Of a DNA stretch of 64,000 nucleotides, positions 59,090-64,000 are shown piece by piece. Numbering within the stretch: the stretch's first letter is position 1; each line of letters opens with the position of its first letter. The translations under genes were made by a program, and so were the position numbers. A model generated the notes under the pieces. The model was given only the letters and a program-made list of their open reading frames with translations, did not search any database and had not been told where the DNA came from. Source of the DNA: Prinsepia uniflora (Eukaryota; Streptophyta; Magnoliopsida; Rosales; Rosaceae); NCBI GenBank assembly GCA_032719365.1, contig CM064871.1, positions 60,586,416 through 60,650,415 of the forward strand, in the 5' to 3' direction.

Positions 59090-60222
59090 CTGTGAGTGGA
59101 CCTTGTTTTCTAAATTGGTGCATGCATAAATGTTTAGTATATGTTTTATTACTTGTTTCGTGATGCCATGGGTGCATTTGTATGTGGTTACGTATAAGCA
59201 CGTATTTCGAGGTTTCGGCCTTATACGATGCTTATACGAGTCTGTATTTCTTATTTGGTTTTAGTGAAATGGTTTTGGATTTCTAAAAGGATAAACTCGG
59301 GTATGAAACCCATTTGGTTTTGTCTCGGGCATATGACCTCAGATATCGGGCAAGGTGCCCAGCTGATGTCCTATGTTCAGGCACGAGACCCAGTCACTTT
59401 ATGGTTTGATTTCAGGTCAGGGAACCTTAAATGGATTCCCAGGTTCATGACGGTTTATGGGAACCGGCATGAACCCTTGTTATGGTATCATGGTTCATGA
59501 CGGTTTATGGGAACTGGCATGAACCCTTGTTGGTCATTATGGTACATGACGGTTTGTGGGAACCAGCGTGTTACCTTGGTTATGAATATTATGGATCATG
59601 ACGGTTCAGGGGAACCGGGCATGGATATTATGTTATGTATATATATGTTCATCTACCTTCCTTTACTTCTATTATCTCCTCCGAAGAGGGTCGTTGGCCT
59701 GGGTGGACCCCGGAGTAATCACGGAGCACCGACTGAGTGGAGTCACCCCCCAGTTGGGTTCCTTACTCTCAGGAAGACTATGATTACTATTACCTCTGGT
59801 AGGGTCAGTGGTATGCGGACATTGATCTTGACTTTGAGAAGACTCGGATTGAGACCCGGGTAGCACGCGCGTAGCTTTGGATACCGTGACAGAATTGGTT
59901 GTGTGACTTATATATATGTATGTGATGTATATATGATATATGATATGTGGTGTGCACAGGTGTGCACAGGATTTGAGCAGTGGCTCGTGTACTTGGTTTT
60001 TTTATGGTTTGGGGCCGAGTCCCTTATGGATTTGGGCAGTGGCTCGTACGGTCGTTTTCATTATGGTCCTTTCGACCTTGGTTTATATCTGCTTTGGGCT
60101 TAGTCCCACATATGGTTTGTTTTGGGATAAATGGTTTTCGAATGCATGCATGCTTTTTAGTGAAGGGTACAAATGTCTTCGATAAACTGTTTTTATAAAC
60201 TCTTTGTTTTGTCCACTCACAG
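59090..60222 (+). other. Mirrored-motif domain of the E2 LTR
   Basis: CTGTGAGTGGAC (59090-59101) and TGCATGCAT (59119-59127) on the left are exact reverse complements of GTCCACTCACAG (60211-60222) and ATGCATGCA (60142-60150) on the right. Between them is a 1-kb domain with the hairpin array. Equivalent domains with paired changes occur in A1, A2, A5, B1, B2 and B3. Confidence 0.75.
59442..59640 (+). repeat. Tandem hairpin array in the E2 LTR
   Basis: Units near 59442, 59492, 59541 and 59592, the same GGTTCATG...CGGTT...AACCG...CATGAACC hairpin as in A4. Confidence 0.85.
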
Positions 60223-60354
60223 TTTTTAATGTTTTGACTGCCCTTCAGGTTGACATCGGATGTGGACTGTAGCAGAGACCGAGATATCATATACCTCCTC
60301 CGGATTCTGGCGTACTCTGATAGCTCGGAAGGGCAAAGGTCGGAAATATCCCTT

Positions 60355-60375
60355 GTCTGACACTTCGTGTCAGAC
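60355..60375 (+). other. Terminal hairpin of the E2 LTR
   Basis: GTCTGACAC, loop TTC, GTGTCAGAC: a perfect 9-bp stem 53 bp before the LTR end. Confidence 0.8.
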
Positions 60376-60431
60376 GGGAGCAGGGTCATCCCGCACTAAT
60401 CCCGGGGGGATTGGGATGGGTCCTGTCAACG

Positions 60432-60443
60432 TGGTATCAGAGC
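60432..60443 (+). other. E2 primer-binding site
   Basis: TGGTATCAGAGC, initiator tRNA-Met type, three bases after the LTR end. Confidence 0.95.
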
Positions 60444-63400
60444 GGAGTTGTCTCTATTCGAGCAACCGCGGAGCTCTTGGAGTATGTACGCTGGTCGAGG
60501 ATGTGATATCTCAAGGGGCTACAGTTCGTTATCAACCTGATAGTTAGGGTGCCAGTACGATAGTTAGTAGGATGGAATCATGATAGGTCTTGGTTCGGCA
60601 CTAGATGTCGGGGTTGCCATAGTTCTGTCGTGGATGACAGTGTGGGACCCTACAAAGGGATAAACGTATTCTTATAGATTTTGATCGTGAGACGGTTAGT
60701 TGGGATCGTCTTTCACGATGTCGTAGGATCGGTTCCGACGACTGATTCGATGTTGTGACCATTAGATGGTCAGATTATGTTGAGTTAAATGGATTTACTG
60801 CAGTCAGCAGTTAGCAGCCGGATTCGAGGATCCTGATTGGACTTACGGTAGGATTGGATTGACGTCATTACGATGTCAAGACCGCGGAGTCGGTCAGATC
60901 GTGGATTTTACTGCCTTATGCAGTTGGGTTCTGCGGAACTCTAGGGGTGATCGTGGAACCCTACCGTATGTGTATGGTTTGGAAATGTGAGTTGACGAGT
61001 GGTTTGACTTGGACGACTATTCGGATTTGGATTCGTTAGTTGGTCTAGTCATGTCAGGTTGTGTTGGGACTGCACTTCGCAGTCAGGGTTGTACGTATCG
61101 GTTAGACCGAGTTGGTTGTCGTGCTACTTCAGTTGTGGGTTGGTGCAACTAAGGTCGTGGGCGACCTGGTAGACGACATTTGGGTTAGTCGGAGTACGGC
61201 TGGTTAGTGATTGGTGGGACAAGGTATCAAGGTTGGTACTTGTCGATGGAATCCCTGAGTGGGAGACGAAATGGTTGGTACGAACGGTTGATTCCGTTGG
61301 ATGCGGGGTCTCGATAGTGGTGCCTGGTAGTTAGGTCTGCACGAGTGTGTGGCAGGCGCTATTACCTAGTGTTGTTGTAGTTACGATTATTGGGAATCGG
61401 GGACGTTCGGGGGACGTTTCCTTTTCTCGCATGAGCTGTCAGGGTGACTGTACCCAGAGTTGTCGGGTACGAGGGAGGCAGAGTTTCTCCTATACGAGCA
61501 GAGGTACGCGATCGTCGCTTGGTATGAGTGGAGATCCAGGGTTGTCAGTTTGCACACGGTGTGCTGATACTGATACTGGTGTTAGTGTACTGCTACTAGT
61601 GTGGATGCCTGTGTGTTGATACTAGTGCAGGTGATAATGCGTTGGTGCAGGTACTGGTGCTGGTGCTGGTGCCAGTGATTGTGATGACGGTAAGTCACGA
61701 GTCGGGATGTGACATCCGTTGTGATGGGCATATGTTCGGTATCTGTGGTTCAGGAGTGGATCTCAGATAGAGTTAAACTGGTTAGGGGACACGTGGTTGA
61801 TGTCCGGGTATGTTGTTTCCAATCTTGTTGGAATTTCGGAATCGCGAGAGGTTGCGACTGAGGTGACAAGAGGAATGCGGGTTTTCCGCATTGGTATTGG
61901 GTATGTCGAAGTCATTTTGGGTGACTTCTCAGGTTCTACCATAATTGATGGTGGTAGATGATGTTGATGATGTAGATGTTGTTGGTTGTCACTAGTACAC
62001 TGATCATGTATTAGGTGACTCAGATTTCTCATTTTCTGCTTGGTGGCAGACGATGTTGGATTACGTGGCGTGGTGAGTGCAACGGGGTTTTGGTTGCATT
62101 CACGTAGGATGGATTATTCGATCATTCTTGATTTTTCCTCGGTGGAATGACAAGGATCGATACGAGGTAATCAGTGAGAACCCACAGTCTCGGCGTGTCT
62201 CGTCGTTGACTAATCTATTTAGATGTGGGAAAGGGTTGAGGACTTTGGACGTCGTGACGATCGGGGATAGACGTCTATGGTCGGTTGACGTAGTGTTGAA
62301 TCTGGATCGTGATTTGGATATCCAGATAGGTGGAGAGTTTATTACTCTTACTTGGATGTTGAGTGGAGCATGATGGGACTGAACTTCTTTTCAAGGAAAA
62401 TCCCATATGACTTATTACTCACCTGAGTAGTTGTCCGATGAGTAGTTTTCCGACGTGGTCGGATATGGTCAGCCTTAGAGCTGTGTGGATGTTGGGATTG
62501 ATTTCTCTATGAAGTCAATCTAATGTATGGTGTGTAATCGGTTGATCAGGTAACCGATAGGTTCGGTTTTGATACGTCTCGGTAGACGTGAACGATATTT
62601 CGAGTTTTGGAATCAGATTTCTGGATGACGATTCAGGATTTGATTTTGGAACTTGAAAGAGGATTTCTGTATTTGGGTTTTGGAATCGGATTCTGGGTGA
62701 CGATTCAGGATTTGATTCTAGAGCTTGACTATGGATTTTCTTTTATGGATTTGGGTTCGGAATGGTCATTCCTAATACTAGTTTACGGAATGATGATTTT
62801 GGATTCGAATTTGGGAAATGGTTAGGGATATGATATCTGAGTTTGGATTCGGGATTTCTTACGAAATTGCGGATTCGAATTCGGATTTGGAAAATTATAA
62901 TGGGTCGGAGTTTCGATTTGTCTAATGCTGGATTGGACGAATGAACTCCATAATTGAAACGTGTTTGACTACGACCTAGGTGGTCTGGTTATTGTTGTGG
63001 TATGTCGATGGGTAGATGTACGTACTTTGTATGTTGTTCAAGGTACGATACTGGGTGTACTTGTCGTGCCTGGTGACGGTATATAGGTTATACCCGTAGT
63101 ATGTTGGTGAGCGTATTGGTAGTCGGATTGGTTCTGATACCATCAGATTAGTTGAGGTCGTGGACTGGACATTGGATACTGTGCAGTGGGTCATGGTATT
63201 TCGATGGATCTAGTTACACACAGGTCGAGTGCATGGTTGGTTAGTGTTCACTCATGGTTGAGTAAGTTGGTGGTTAGTGTAACCACAAGTGTATCGTGTT
63301 AGTCTTGACTGACGACTGTCAAGTGGTGACAGTTTGTCGGAGGTGTCAACGTAGATCGTTGAGTGCGGGTTGGTGACTCCTAGTGGGAGTAGACGTCAGG

Positions 63401-63731
63401 ATAGGTTGGAGATTGAGGAAGGAACCGTAGAGTTGTTATGTCAACGAAATGGTAGATCTGACAAGTGGTGTCAGTTCGGAGCGTATGACTACTGTTCTTC
63501 GACGTGGTCGAATGTAGTCGATACGACGTGAGTGTTAGTGGTACGTCTGGCGGCAGACGAGTATTATTCTGGTTAGTTGGGGTACTAGTGTACACGTGTT
63601 TCGAGGTTGATTCTACTTTCCACGGGGTGGATGTGGAATCAGGATAGTTGGAGTTTCGAGAGCGAAACAAAATAAAGGAGGGAAGAACGATTGGATTTAG
63701 GTCGGTTGGAATTTCGAGGACGAAATTAATT
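60444..63731 (+). other. E2 interior, largely non-coding
   Basis: No open frame with a recognisable domain on either strand. The plus-strand stretch around 62600-62830 is a simple repeat of GATTCAGGATTTGATT-like units and explains the open frame there. Confidence 0.65.
61340..61530 (+). pseudogene. E2 gag trace
   Basis: Aligns by eye with the E1 gag remnant at the DNA level: TCTGCACGAG(A/T)...TGTGGCAG(A/G)C...CTATTACC, GGG(C/A)GACGTTC..GG.ACATTTC, then TACGAGCAGAGGT. Frameshifts and stops leave no usable frame. Confidence 0.55.
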
Positions 63732-63744
63732 AAGGAGGGAAGGT
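63732..63744 (+). other. E2 polypurine tract
   Basis: AAGGAGGGAAGGT immediately before the 3' LTR start. Confidence 0.85.
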
Positions 63745-64000
63745 TGTAACGACCCGTCCCAAATTCCATGATTAGATTAGTGACTAATCACGATTAGTGA
63801 GACTAATCAGTGATTAGTAGAGCGAAATCGGACGAACGATGCGAAATGACCGTTTTGCCCCTAGTGGTGGCAAAACGTTGACTTTTAATCGGGCGGTCAA
63901 ATGGACTTTGACCGATGAACGTGACGTATTTCGTGATGTCACGAGTTCATAGACAGGTGGCACGTTCAATTCCGATGTTCGAGGAGGAAGTTATGATGTG
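63745..64000 (+). repeat. E2 3' LTR, first 256 bp
   Basis: TGTAACGACCCGTCCC..., cut by the window end. Confidence 0.95.

Larger units (their letters stand above)
57310..60428 (+). repeat. E2 5' LTR (A6)
   Basis: TGTAATGACCCGTCCC...GGATGGGTCCTGTCA. Over the 256 bp that can be compared, the 3' LTR differs at six bases and one indel, about 97-98 % identity, so insertion is fairly recent. It holds the most complete set of the structural motifs described in the findings. Confidence 0.92.
57310..64000 (+). mobile_element. E2: near full-length non-autonomous long-LTR retrotransposon
   Basis: 5' LTR 57310-60428 (3119 bp), primer-binding site at 60432, interior 60429-63744 (3316 bp), polypurine tract, and the first 256 bp of the 3' LTR (63745-64000). 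The interior has no open pol and only a decayed gag trace, so it depends on another element's proteins. The C-terminal coding trace before the tract (GWNFEDEI, read at 63705-63728) resembles the end of Tekay/Del chromovirus pol, suggesting that parentage. It resembles the class called LARDs. Confidence 0.88.

Noticed and set aside
59092..60222. The mirrored motifs as a simple intron (GTGAGT donor, CACTCACAG acceptor)
   Set aside because: It fits E2 and A5, but the acceptor AG is absent in A2 (CACAA) and in B1-B3, while the pairing is kept. Splicing may occur in some copies but does not explain the conservation.
61347..61619. 90-residue open frame in the E2 interior
   Set aside because: It is a shifted frame over the gag trace; comparison with E1 shows the original frame is different and broken.
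62607..62825. 72-residue open frame in the E2 interior
   Set aside because: Built from a short degenerate DNA repeat; no domain.

Overview
This is nuclear DNA from a flowering plant, most likely a eudicot. The evidence is intron-containing plant genes, a Cassandra LTR, a Mutator-like element, and Tat, Tekay-like and copia retrotransposon remains. I cannot name the species; Rosaceae is only a guess. There are two intact-looking host loci, two host-type pseudogenes and about 51 kb of nested transposons.

Layout. About 405-12530 is a dead autonomous Mutator-like element (MULE), transposase on the minus strand, split by a long solo LTR (A1) that carries another solo LTR (B1). From 12531 to 36055 lies a minus-strand Tat-type Ty3/gypsy remnant (T1) broken into pieces by A2 (with B2 inside), a Cassandra solo LTR, a Tekay-like element E3 (with B3 inside), and a truncated plus-strand element E1 (with B4 inside its LTR) that abuts a reversed LTR fragment. 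T1 ends abruptly against a truncated nicotianamine synthase pseudogene at 36056.

The gene island is 36056-48893. It holds the nicotianamine synthase relic, a broken DUF1985-type gene relic, a chloroplast alkenal/quinone oxidoreductase gene on the minus strand (four exons, with an apparent one-base deletion in exon 1) and, diverging from it, an OB-fold nucleic-acid-binding protein gene on the plus strand (At4g28440 type, two coding exons). The promoter between these two genes carries an exact 116-bp tandem duplication containing a G-box core.

From 48894 on there is a copia remnant, then LTR A4 inserted in it, with solo LTR A5 and a nearly full-length non-autonomous element E2 inserted in A4. 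E2 has a 3119-bp 5' LTR, a primer-binding site, a 3316-bp interior with only a decayed gag trace, a polypurine tract and the start of the 3' LTR at the window end.

Most of the long-LTR insertions have 5-bp target duplications, so the insertion order can be read. The most unusual signal is in the long LTRs. Across A and B copies that differ greatly in sequence, a mirrored pair of motifs (GTGAGTGGAC plus TGCATGCAT, later ATGCATGCA plus GTCCACTCAC) encloses an internal domain filled with arrays of short palindromes. Several base pairs in these stems change on both sides together between copies, as does a terminal hairpin near the LTR 3' end. This suggests a conserved folded RNA or DNA domain.
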